Shown one piece after another: positions 52,029 to 61,852 of a DNA stretch of 64,000 nt; position 1 is the stretch's first letter; every line of letters begins with the position of its first letter. The position numbers were made by a program, and so were the translations under genes. Origin of the DNA: Apus apus (taxonomy: Eukaryota; Chordata; Aves; Apodiformes; Apodidae); NCBI RefSeq assembly GCF_020740795.1, contig NC_067283.1, forward strand, positions 109,851,706-109,915,705, read 5' to 3'. The notes beneath the pieces were generated by a model. The model ran no database searches and was not told the DNA's origin. It worked only from the letters and a program-made list of their open reading frames with translations.

Positions 52029-54067
52029 AATGTAATTGTAAACATAGTTTTAACTATTTCCTAGAACTGCTGGGCTCACTAGTAGTAGTTTGGGGCTCAG
52101 TCCAGGGCTGAGGGATATGATGTGGATTTCCTATCTTCTGACTGGAAAACTGGAATATAGTATCTAGGTTTTTCACCTCATGTTGTTAGGGTCACACATT
52201 TCCCAGTTCACTCTGAAACCTATGAGGTGTTTCACTGTGGACTAAAGTTTGGGTTTGCAGGGGTATAACAACTTTGCAGGCTCCTTCCAGTACCTGAGGC
52301 TCTAGCTATGCCGTATGTAATTGCCAGAGTGTGAGATTTCTCCCTTTACACAAAAAAACTGCTGGCCCCTCAGATGCTGGAAATGAGAAACAAATGGAAG
52401 GGAATATAAGAAACATAAACATTATTTAGGCAATTGTCTCAAATAGGGAGTTTTTAATGGTAATTCTAAATAATGAGCAAAATGTTGAGAAAATGGATAA
52501 AAAAAGGGCTTGGAAGAAAAAAATAGGCTTATAATAAAATAGATTTCCTGGAAACTGTGTGTGTTGTATTATTAAAAATACCATTTCAGATGGTGAAAAT
52601 GAAGAATCTGGATCAGAAATTAAGATGCTTGGAGCATCATTGTTAAAACCTCAGCAGTCCCCATAGGGTCCCAAATTCATTGAATGGACAGCTGTCTATG
52701 CAGGAAAAATAGACAAATGGAGACCATGTGCAGGAGGGTGCCACCAGATCCTGCAGAGCAAGGAAAATCCCCAACCATACAATGGAATTTTTCTAATGGG
52801 GAATGAATAACAAAATTTTGCTTTCATTTTTTCCTCACTACTCAGACACAATAGCAATAGCTACTACATATAAATCTCAGATGCTCTTCAGCTGCACTCA
52901 ACCAAAGGATATTTATTTTTACTCAGACATGCTAGTGGTAAAAGAAGTTGGGGGATATTTTATTTACACAGTGATAAATTAACCTATGGATAGCTTCTCT
53001 AAGGGTAGCTTTAGGAATAACTAGGATGCAGAGGGTTCCAGATGGCCTTTTTGACTTTCCTCGCTAAAGCTCCCTCCATGGTATTTGCTGGGTTTTTTCA
53101 AAGCTTAAGGGTTGGAGGACACAAAGCTTTGTTCTCACATTTTAGTCTGGAGGCTAGACAGGCTTCTGCATTTATACCCTTGCAATGTTTGCCTCTAGTA
53201 AATCTGAAGCATGCTGGGTAGCTGTGGAAGGAGGGAGGAAAACAAAAAAGCCTTGTGTCTGAAACATTTGTGTTTGTGTGCATCCTGCACTGCACAGCTG
53301 GTCTGACTCAGCTCTGAGAAGATGCTGTGCAGCTGCTCCTCTGGAGCGATACCTGTGGGCAAACAGCAGCAGAGTCCAACATCTATGTACATTTTCCTGA
53401 TCTCCAGAGTTCATTTAGTCCCTGCTCTGTCATGTTTAATCACGAAGCATTAAGCTTTTTCTTACTGGATATTCATGTGCATATGTTCAGAACTTGCAGG
53501 GCTCATTGACCATTGTTTCAGTTTTCCTCTTCATGTTCTTTCAAATTAGAGCCCAGGGACTTGCATAAGACCAAATCTCACCTTTTCAAAATGGATTCTT
53601 CTTTGCTGGGACACTGCTTACCTGGTTACAACTGTCTTTGACTGGGTTTGTCTGATGCAAACTGACTTCATCTCTTCTGTGAAGCTGAGGCTTCACAGCC
53701 TGTGTACTGTAGAGCTATGGAAAGTCAAGGCAGGTGAGATGTCCCCCTCTGGGGCAACTCTGCAGCTGCCTGAAGAAAGTGGCCCGGAGTCCAAAACGGC
53801 AGTAGCTTGAAGAAGCTCACAGAAGGAGGCTGTAGAGATTAAACAATCTCATTCCAGCTCTGATGAGTTTATTCAGCTGGAAAGGCAAGAAATAAAGCAA
53901 AATAAAACAAAACAAGCCTGCATTCTAGTCTGATGATGGAACACTAGACAGCTAGGCACTGAGATGCCATGCAAATGGAAATAATGAGGCACTAGAACAG
54001 AATTATGAAGATATAATTGGAATTATCAAAGGAATTGAAGCAAAATGAATAAATCTCCAGTGCCTTG
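52028..54067. other. Intergenic between GATA array and CR1
   Basis: No recognised feature; frames are at most 80 codons. Confidence 0.6.
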
Positions 54068-54705
54068 AGATCATAGCATCATAAAACGGTTTGGGTTGGA
54101 AGTGACCTTTAAATGTCATCTAGTCCAACCCTCCTGCTATGAGCAGGAACATCTCCAACTAGATCAAGCTGATCAGAACCACTTGAATGTTTTCAGGGAT
54201 GGGTCATTGATGACTTCCCTGGACAACCTGTTCCAGTGTCCCACCACCGTCAAAATAAAAAAATAATCTTTCTTATATCTGGTCTTAATCTCCCCTCTTT
54301 TCATTTAAAACCATTACCCCTTATCCTATTGCAACTGGCCCTGCTAAAAAGTCCCTCCCCAGCTTTCCTGTAGGCCCTTCAGGTACTGGAAGGCTGCTAT
54401 AAGGTCTCCCTGGGATCTTCTCTTCTTCAGGCTGGACAGCCCCAACTCTCTCAGCCTGTCTTCATAGCAGAGGTGCTCCAGCCCTCTGATCAGTTTTGTG
54501 GCCCTCCTCTGGACTCGCTCCAACACCTCCATGTCTTTCCTGTGCTGAGGACCCCAGAACTGGATGCAGTACTCCAGGTGGGGTCTCACAAGACTGGAGC
54601 AGAGGGGTAGAATCACCTCCCATTGATCTGTTGGCCAAACTTCTTTTGATACAGCCCAGGATTTGAACACACATTGCTGGCTCATGCCCAACTTTTCATC
54701 CACCA
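54068..54705 (-). mobile_element. CR1 LINE, antisense, 5'-truncated
   Basis: In antisense the element begins at the terminal repeat (TCATAGCATCATAAAACGG) and extends to CATCCACCAG. The minus-strand frame 54,344-54,829 encodes [18 protein letters not shown] and [18 protein letters not shown], typical of the CR1 RT C-terminus. The 3' UTR is diverged and contains an A-rich stretch near 54,258. Confidence 0.93.
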
Positions 54706-56806
54706 GATTTGCTGTTCCAAAGTAAACCAGCAATTCCCACAGAACAAATGAGGCTAACCCTAAGGTATATAGGAATAACAGTAAAATATGTCTCATACTA
54801 GAAGGTCCCAAAATGTGTAAGGTAATCAATTTTTAAATGGTTCAAGTGTGGAAAAAAAAAAAAAAGCCTTATGGTAAATGAATTGTGGGAGGAAGAGCAG
54901 CAGAATCCAGTTGACTCCATGGCAGTAGGAGACAGCTCTTCAAGCTGAAAGCCATATGGCTCAGAACTAAGTGGAAATAACTGAGACATTAGGATCCCAG
55001 TGAGACATGCAGCAATCTCAAATGACAGATGATCTTCCACGGTTTCACCCACTGATCTTGTCCGCCGCTAGAAAGGAGTAAATCTTATGGCTGAGCAAAG
55101 TTTTCCCTCTCTGTGCATCATTCATACACAGGTGTGTGCACACACTGTCTATCAATGCAATCTTTTACACGTATTGTGAATTCCAGAGCTTTTTATTAAG
55201 ATTCATATCGAACACCATAAGAAGGCCATTGCTTGTGCATGAGTGGAGAAGGACAGTTGGGCACTCTTTGCCAGGTACACTCGCAGAAAGCCTCTTCCTC
55301 TGTCTATCACATGTGGCAAGGTGAGAGACAAATAATACAAGCTCCTTTAGCCTTTCAAAACAACCTTGTGATTGCTTTTTTTTAGCTAGATTATTCCAGA
55401 GTCTTTGTACTCACAAGAATTGCTTCTCTAATGAGGCAAGAAAGGTCAAAAGAAATTAATACCCAAGATAACAGTTATCAGTCTGATATAAATAAAGCAG
55501 CTTATAACGCTTGCAATGCACTACAATCTGCAGCCGAAGAAAGGTTCAAAAGGAAGCTGATATTGGGAATATCTACACTCTAAGTTCTCTTAAGCAGATG
55601 ACTGGGCCACAGGTGCTGTTTGCAGTTGTCGCTGCTGAGGCTGGTGTTGCCACTGAAGCTGAGATGAAGGACATCACTCACCTGGCACAGCTCAGCCTCT
55701 CCCATTTGGTGGCTCAGATGTGATCCCACAAGCTTATGTGCATGTCCTCACGCAACAGGGACCATGGTTTTTATCCTGTAATTGATACCACACTGTCAGC
55801 AAACACTGGGTAAAAGGGACACTACAAAGCTCTCCCTTGCCTGCACTCTTTGCTCTCCTGTTCCTCCCAGGGCCCCACTGCATCTTAACCCTGGCAACAG
55901 CTACTTCAGTATTTGTTTGCCTTTCTAATTCTCCACGCACCTGAATTCCCACTTGTGGATCTTCAAAAATGTCAAAGTGGCTACTGCCTAATGTGTTTGT
56001 GACCTCAAAATAATCTTACTAGCTCTGCATAAATTCTCTTGGGAACCTCTTTCAGCAAAGTATACATCATGTGTCTATTAAAATATATACCACACACACA
56101 AACACGCACACAAACACACACACACCCCTCTAAGTCTCTTGAGGGGATCTTGGACATGAAGAAGCTAAAGGCAAGAGCCGAACACCTACAAGGGGTGAAT
56201 TTCAGATAAAAGTCTGTTCTCAGCTCTTCCTGCTGATTAGATACTATCCCAGGTGATAGGTTTTCATATTAACCATTTTCAGGATCCTAACTTACCTCCA
56301 TGAATGTAATATAAATCTTAAGAGCTAAGCTTCACATCCCAAGCAAGGAGCCAAGCAACCAGATACGTAATTGCTACAGGACCTGATTTCCATTGCTGAT
56401 GTTCCTTATGGGAGTGTGGTCTCACAAGCCATGCTTTAACAAAAGGACTCTGAAATGCCAGTGTCACTTCCATCACTTCTCAAAACCCTAGCTCTCCACT
56501 TGTCCTGTGAGTTTTAGAACTGTCTGGCAAAAACTGGTGATGTAAATATACCAGCATATTTTTTGATCTAATTGGTTTAGCTCAATCCTAGAAAGATAGT
56601 ACATCTCTTTCACAAACACATCTCTTAACTGACAAATATTTTTCCACACCAAATCATCCATTCTCAGTTTCACACACCACCACATTCCTCTTAGACATGT
56701 TCTATTTCCTGGATCATGCTTTTTCCTTGCATTGCAGTCCTGAGGACCATTAAATGTTTCCAGTGATCACAAGATGCCCTTTTTTATTTTTTTTTTAAAC
56801 AGGTAA
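54706..56806. other. Intergenic beyond the possible AQP4 3' end
   Basis: Apart from a CA microsatellite near 56.1 kb and an A-run near 54,852, nothing is recognised. Confidence 0.55.
56086..56129 (+). repeat. Imperfect (CA)n microsatellite
   Basis: CA units with AAACACG interruptions over about 44 bp. Confidence 0.93.
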
Positions 56807-59800
56807 TTTATTTCCAACACTAGTGTGAGATACAGTAGAATACAAGTGGGAACCAGGTAATCATGTATTATTTTATAGTGTATTTTCCAGTAGCTTATTC
56901 CAAATGTTACATCTGGAAATTTTAAGTTCTCTAACATTAGTTCTGATATCACAGTGACTAAGCATTTCAACAATAACCAGTCTTGTGGAAAAATCCATCT
57001 ACATAGTTTTCTTTATCTCATTTGTTCTAAATTATAGACTGCAACCGGGTGACTTAGATCATGCAAGTGGGTAACAAAGTTCAGTCTATATTTTCATCTT
57101 ATCTATTCAGAAAGTCCTTGAGAAACTCAGATATACACAGGTTGATTTGAGATACAAAAAATTGTGCATGGTGTTTTCATCTCTCACGTTGGAAAGAAAG
57201 ATTCACATTGTCAATGCTCACATATTTTATTTATATTAAAAATATTGGGTGGTGTATAATATCCTGAATGCGTTACATAGACTGCAGATAAAATGTTGCA
57301 GAACACAGCACTGACTGCTCTGCCACCAAGTACTAGAAAGGTGGAAAATTGAAGGCCATCTAGCTTTCTAAGCAGATAGTGTGACAGTTATCAATAATCA
57401 GGAATTAAACACATTTTGAAAAGCTCATATGCAAATACATGTGACATGCCTAAACACTGGGAGATGAGTCTTGCTCCTGCTTCCACTGAATGAATGAAAT
57501 ACACAGCTCCTAAATATTTTAACAGGCTTGTAACAACTCATAGGCTGCAGGATTCCTTTTTTTTTTTTTTTTTTTTTAATTTTATTTTCCTGAGAATAGT
57601 TAGAATTTGTCTGATAAATTCCTCAGAGCCTGTACAACTCAAAAGGTATCTGTGTGCCTCAGTGTAACCACCCTGAGCTTCCTTCCATCCTTTCTTTTCT
57701 AAAATCCAGTAATTACGTATTTTGAATGTGTTTGTTTGAGTGCAAATACAGCACTGGAAGCAATTGTGCCATCATGGAGGAGTGAGAGACTCATTCACGG
57801 GTTTTTTTAGGACTCCAGAATGATAATGTGCCTGATAGACTTCCTGTGATATCCATCCACCACCATAAACAAAAGACATTTACCATTTCCGACCCCAAAC
57901 AAAAAATACTTTAACAGTACACCAAGTTATGTTATGAGGTGCAATTTAGAGCTAAAGGCCTTTAGAACATACATCTCAGTATTAAAGGGTATGTTTTAAA
58001 AATCATACCAAGGCAGACATATTTCCAGTCGATAAAAAGGTCACACTAGTGTATTATTCAACCAAATGTGACTATTGCACAGGGATACCACTGCAAAACA
58101 ACTTAGAGAAGAACATATCCCTGCAAGCCAAGGCTAAATCAAGTCCAAAGGGATGCTGAAGAGTGATGCTCCTTTACATTAGTGCTGATCTCCTGCAATG
58201 GGGCAGAACCATCTGTGACAACAGCCACTCCTAAGGATTTACTTTAAGGTGAGTCATAAAACTCAACTCAATTGAGTCTCCCTCCAGAAATAAGTATCTC
58301 ACTGAAAGACTCTTGATTTTGGAACAACACAGCCAATTGCATGAGAGAAGCCATCAGGCCCTGAGAAAGCTCAGGATTATTTCTGCCGTAGTCAATGACA
58401 AACTCTTCCATAAGCCTCATTCTGTGGGAGTAGGAGCAGATCTAGCATACTTTGCTTTCTTACTAATGTCCAGTGGTAGGGAAATATCCTTTACTGTGAA
58501 GTGGTCTCTTTATCTTAGCTTCCCTTCTTTCCCCATGTATTTTCAGAAGCCTCAGTATCTTGTCTCACTCTCTGAGTGAGTTCTCCTGGGACTGGTTCTG
58601 AGTGGTTGCCACACTTCATTAACAGACATTATTTCAAGGAAAAAGTCCTCCTAACTGAGGTGGCTGGTGCTCTGTGCATGTCATGCTCACCTCAGCAGCA
58701 GAATCAGGCTGGAGGAGGAAAATATGCATCAAGCCATTTGTATAAAGGGCCCTTAAGCATAAAAAAAGTCACAGCTTCTTATTGAAATAACACAGTACCA
58801 TGCAAAATTCACAGGAGTGTCTAAGGAGTGTCTTAAAACACAAAAAGGCAAATCTTAAAAATCTACCAGTGCTATGTGTATTACTCTTTTCTTTACCTGT
58901 TTAAGCCATGCAAAAGGTTTAATCAAAGTGTCCCTTTAACAAGTACAGCATTTGAAAAGAAAAAACCAAACAGCCAGAGCAAATGCCTAGATGAAAAAAA
59001 CCCTCCAAACCCGCAAGTTTTGATCTTTCTCATAGAATCTATTTAGCATGTTATTTATCCATCTGAGCAGAGGTATGCAGGAGCCTAAACACCCTACCTG
59101 TGCTGCCCTTCCCCAGGAGACTTAGTCCTTTCTGTGGGAAGGACCTCTTATCTGTAATTTGACATTGTCCATTGCAGGTCCCTAACCATGCTCGCACCCT
59201 TGAAGCGTGATGCTGTCCCTATGTTGAAGCACAGATAAGGACAAATACTAACTGTTTTACCAGACCCCACAGGAAGCCTCTGCTGTGATGATGCAAAAGG
59301 TCTGGCAGGAGTGCTCACGTGGTGGGAGTGAGGCTGCTGTTGGGTCATCCAAGGAAGCCCTGTCCTGCCCCCGCGGGGGCTACATGCTCTGTCTGGGTAG
59401 AATAAGGGAGAGATCACAGCACAACTGCAAATGCACAAAGGAGTCATCAATCTCATGCTCAATGCAGGGAGCTTGCACCACACTAACAGTTTTTCAGACA
59501 AGAAAAGTGTGAAACTAGGAAAATGAGCATGGCAAAGCATGCTGGGACTATATAGTACTTCAAGTTGGGATAGCAGAATTGCCCTTGGATCACAGTGCAC
59601 AGATCTGAGGGTAGCAGTGGTTTATTATCTCATTAGAAACATACAATTCCCTGTGGTAAAGATTGCATGTAGAGTATGTCAAACAACAGACAAGGCTATT
59701 ACAGCCCACAGTTGGGACTAATGCTTTTCCCCCCCCTCTTATTGCTAAACAGGCAGGAGTAGCTTTTCAGTTTAAAAATAAAAACTGTATAATTACAGTA

Positions 59801-61168
59801 ATAACACCATGATCCTGACTGCTCTGCAGCTGCATATTGTAAAACTCAAAGCCACTGATCAGAAACAAAAGCAGTAAGCCAGTAACAGCTTTACAGACAT
59901 GTTCTGCTGGGGTGATTATGTCGGTCAAAATACTTCAGTAAAGGGGGAAGACAGATTACTGAACATATTTCATGTCCCTTTCCCCCTAAAGAACACTGCA
60001 AGTGTTTGTATCTTTTCCTAACAACAGATAAAGAATCCTTTGCCAGGGGTGTAATTAAGACAACATGAACACAGCAAAAAAGCATGGCTCCTGTTCAAAC
60101 AGTTAGGCATCAGTTACAACAAAAAGCCAGAAGCTGTCAAATTTTTATCATCTGTTATAAAAAAATATTTCCCAATCAGTGTTTCAATACAGTTAGAAGT
60201 TAAAAACCCTCTACATTACTAATAAATTAAAAACCCCATACCTCCAACCATCTTGTAAGAAAGTAGGTAAGTAATTTAAACCTTTAGTTTACATAAATTA
60301 GCACAGAAATGTGTGTTTGAATAAGTGCACTGAAAACAGATACGCCTTCTTTTCTTCTGATATCTCTTATTTGAGTTATTAAGTAACAGGAAAGCCTTTA
60401 TATTCTTCGCATGACCTTGAAAGCCTGCTAACACTAAATAGTCAATAGTCAAACCCCAGGAGAATGTTTCACCAGATAGACAATGACAAGAGGGAGCATG
60501 AAGTACAGTCGAGTGCTTTGCAGCCTTATTACAGTCGACTCCAACATTCAACTTCAGTGTATTTACTTCCAGGAAGAGATGAAGGATTTATACTGCAAAT
60601 CAGGAGTCAAACTGGATGGCTTGATAGAATTAATTTTTTAAAAAATGTATTACATTATCATTTTTTCAGAAGTTGTTTGCAAGGCAGTAAGGGTGTATGT
60701 GAGTGGATACAACGTTCCTTCCCTTGACTGTGGATAAAACTCTTAAATACTGTTGGTGCTGTCCCTGAACTTTGCAGAGAGTACCTAATGGATAAGATGT
60801 TCTAATTGGAGCTGACAAGAGTCAATTAAGTGTCAGAAGAACAATCTGATAAGTAGGTCTTCATGTCTATAGGCATTTCCTGATACATCTTAACTGTCAA
60901 TCTGAATGTTAAACATCTCTATCTTTGTCTCATTATTGACTGATTTATTAAAGGAGAATGCTTTAATCTCTTTTGTTTGACTTTGGGATTGTTCCAGAAA
61001 AAAGAGAAAAGGAGAACAGTAGGAGCAACTCTTAATTTGGAATACTAGACAGGGAATCCTAATTATATCAAAGTCCTAATATTTCAACTGAACAGGCATA
61101 TGGTTTGGTGACACCACTACCACACAGCTGCCAGCACCATACCTGTAAAAAAATGGTAGATGCTCAGT
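56807..61168 (-). other. AQP4: Possible AQP4 3' untranslated region
   Basis: Human AQP4 mRNA has a 3' UTR of roughly 4 kb, which would reach about 57 kb here. AATAAA hexamers on the minus strand lie at 60,944-60,949, 59,621-59,626, 57,581-57,586, 57,226-57,231 and 56,807-56,812. The true end cannot be chosen from sequence alone. The region is free of CR1 repeats, unlike its neighbours, which is mild support for it being transcribed and constrained. It contains no credible ORF. Extent is an inference by analogy. Confidence 0.4.
57557..57577 (+). repeat. T21 homopolymer beside AATAAA on the minus strand
   Basis: Read on the minus strand, AATAAA (57,581-57,586) is followed three bases later by 21 A. 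It lies inside the possible AQP4 3' UTR. Confidence 0.95.
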
Positions 61169-61255
61169 TTAGAGGAGATCTGTTTCTTTAATGGGTGGAA
61201 GGATATCTGTGGATAGGCTAACAGGCTGCTCTCTGCTTTCAGTGCTTCTTGCTAG
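61169..61255 (-). CDS. AQP4: AQP4 stop-codon readthrough extension (AQP4ex tail)
   Basis: Directly after the AQP4 TGA the same frame stays open for 28 sense codons and ends at TAA (61,169-61,171). With the decoded TGA this gives a 29-residue extension, the size known for mammalian AQP4ex. The peptide is rich in Ser, Thr, Glu and Pro, begins LARSTES and ends KETDLL. Mammalian AQP4ex is made by translational readthrough and helps anchor the channel at perivascular membranes. The normal SSV terminus would become internal. The new end, -DLL, resembles a class III PDZ ligand, which is my inference. The open frame and the leaky stop context are seen directly; use in this bird is inferred. Confidence 0.8.
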   Translation of the reverse strand, partial: LARSTESREQPVSLSTDILPPIKETDLL

Positions 61256-61258
61256 TCA
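61252..61258 (-). promoter_or_regulatory. AQP4: Readthrough stop context TGA CTA G
   Basis: The stop codon and the next four bases read TGACTAG. UGA followed by CUAG is the established motif for efficient readthrough in a small set of vertebrate genes, including AQP4, OPRK1, OPRL1 and MAPK10. The motif is complete here. Confidence 0.85.
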
Positions 61259-61534
61259 TACAGAAGACAACACTTCACTGGATGGATCTCTTCCCTTCTT
61301 GTCCTCACCCCTGTCGATATCAATCACGTGAACTATGCCAGGCTTCAGGATGAGGTCATCGGTCTCCACATGGCTCCTGCTGTCGTCCACCTCGATATAC
61401 TTCCCTTTGGAAGGCTGGGTAGCCTTGCTGAAGACGTCTTTAAAACGGCGCTTGAGTTCAACGTCTGGGCAATAGACATACTCATAAAGAGCACCAGCAA
61501 GGACTGCTCCTATTATTGGTCCCACCCAATATAC
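61256..61534 (-). CDS. AQP4: Aquaporin-4, last coding exon (C-terminal 92 residues)
   Basis: AQP4 is the water channel of astrocyte end-feet; it works as a tetramer in the plasma membrane. This exon encodes 92 residues plus TGA, which is the length I recall for the last human AQP4 coding exon. Residues about 2-20 (starting YWVGPIIGAVLAGALYEYV) form the sixth membrane helix. The rest is the cytosolic tail, with a CPDVE motif, a basic KRRF stretch, the conserved VETDDLILKPG segment and the C-terminal SSV, which in mammals binds the PDZ domain of syntrophin. The exon starts just after a CAG acceptor preceded by a pyrimidine tract, in phase 0. The human Ser276 position is Lys here (KGKY), while the Ser285 position is kept (SRSH). 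Codons are intact, with no frameshift or early stop. Upstream exons, including both NPA boxes, are outside the window. The identification is from remembered family sequence, not a search, but the match is extensive. Confidence 0.97.
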   Translation of the reverse strand, partial: VYWVGPIIGAVLAGALYEYVYCPDVELKRRFKDVFSKATQPSKGKYIEVDDSRSHVETDDLILKPGIVHVIDIDRGEDKKGRDPSSEVLSSV

Positions 61535-61570
61535 CTGAAAAAAGAGGTGGAAAAAAGGCATTAAGAAAGA
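61535..61570 (-). promoter_or_regulatory. AQP4: Splice acceptor of AQP4 last exon with pyrimidine tract and branch-point candidate
   Basis: On the minus strand the 22 bases before the exon are nearly all pyrimidine (CCTTTTTTCCACCTC then TTTTTTCAG). A CTTAAT sequence with candidate branch adenosines at 61,561-61,562 lies 27-28 nt upstream of the exon. The next upstream sequence, from about 61,571, is CR1 repeat, so the visible 3' splice-site signals are packed into about 36 bases. Confidence 0.8.
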
Positions 61571-61852
61571 GAGAAGCTGGGAAGGGACCTTTTACAAGGG
61601 CATGTAGTGATAGAACAAAGGGTAATGGCTTTAAACTGGAAGAGAGCAGATTTACGTTAGACATTAGGAAGTAATTCTTCACTGTGAGGGCTGCCCAGGG
61701 AAGTTGTAGCTGGCCCCTCCCTGGAAGTCTTCAAGGGCAGGTGGGACAAGGCTTTGAGCAACCTGGTCTAGTGGGAGGTGTCCCTGCCCATGCAGGGGGG
61801 TTGGAACTAAATGATCTTTAAGGTCCTGCCAACCTAAATCATTCTGTGATTA
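61571..61852 (+). mobile_element. CR1 LINE 3' end, antisense within AQP4 intron
   Basis: A 5'-truncated CR1 runs from about GAGAAGCTGGGAAGGGACC to the end of the element. It keeps the typical tail: GAGCAACCTGGTCTAGTGGG, a GC-rich arm before GGGGGGTTGGAACTA, then ATGATCTTTAAGGTCC and ATTCTGTGATT. It is moderately diverged and has a deletion where CACTGGAACAG would be. It stops about 36 bp from the AQP4 acceptor, in the orientation opposite to the gene. Confidence 0.9.

Noticed and set aside
59148..59600. 150-codon minus-strand frame downstream of AQP4
   Set aside because: Lies in the probable AQP4 3' UTR, has no recognisable domain, and no coding context.
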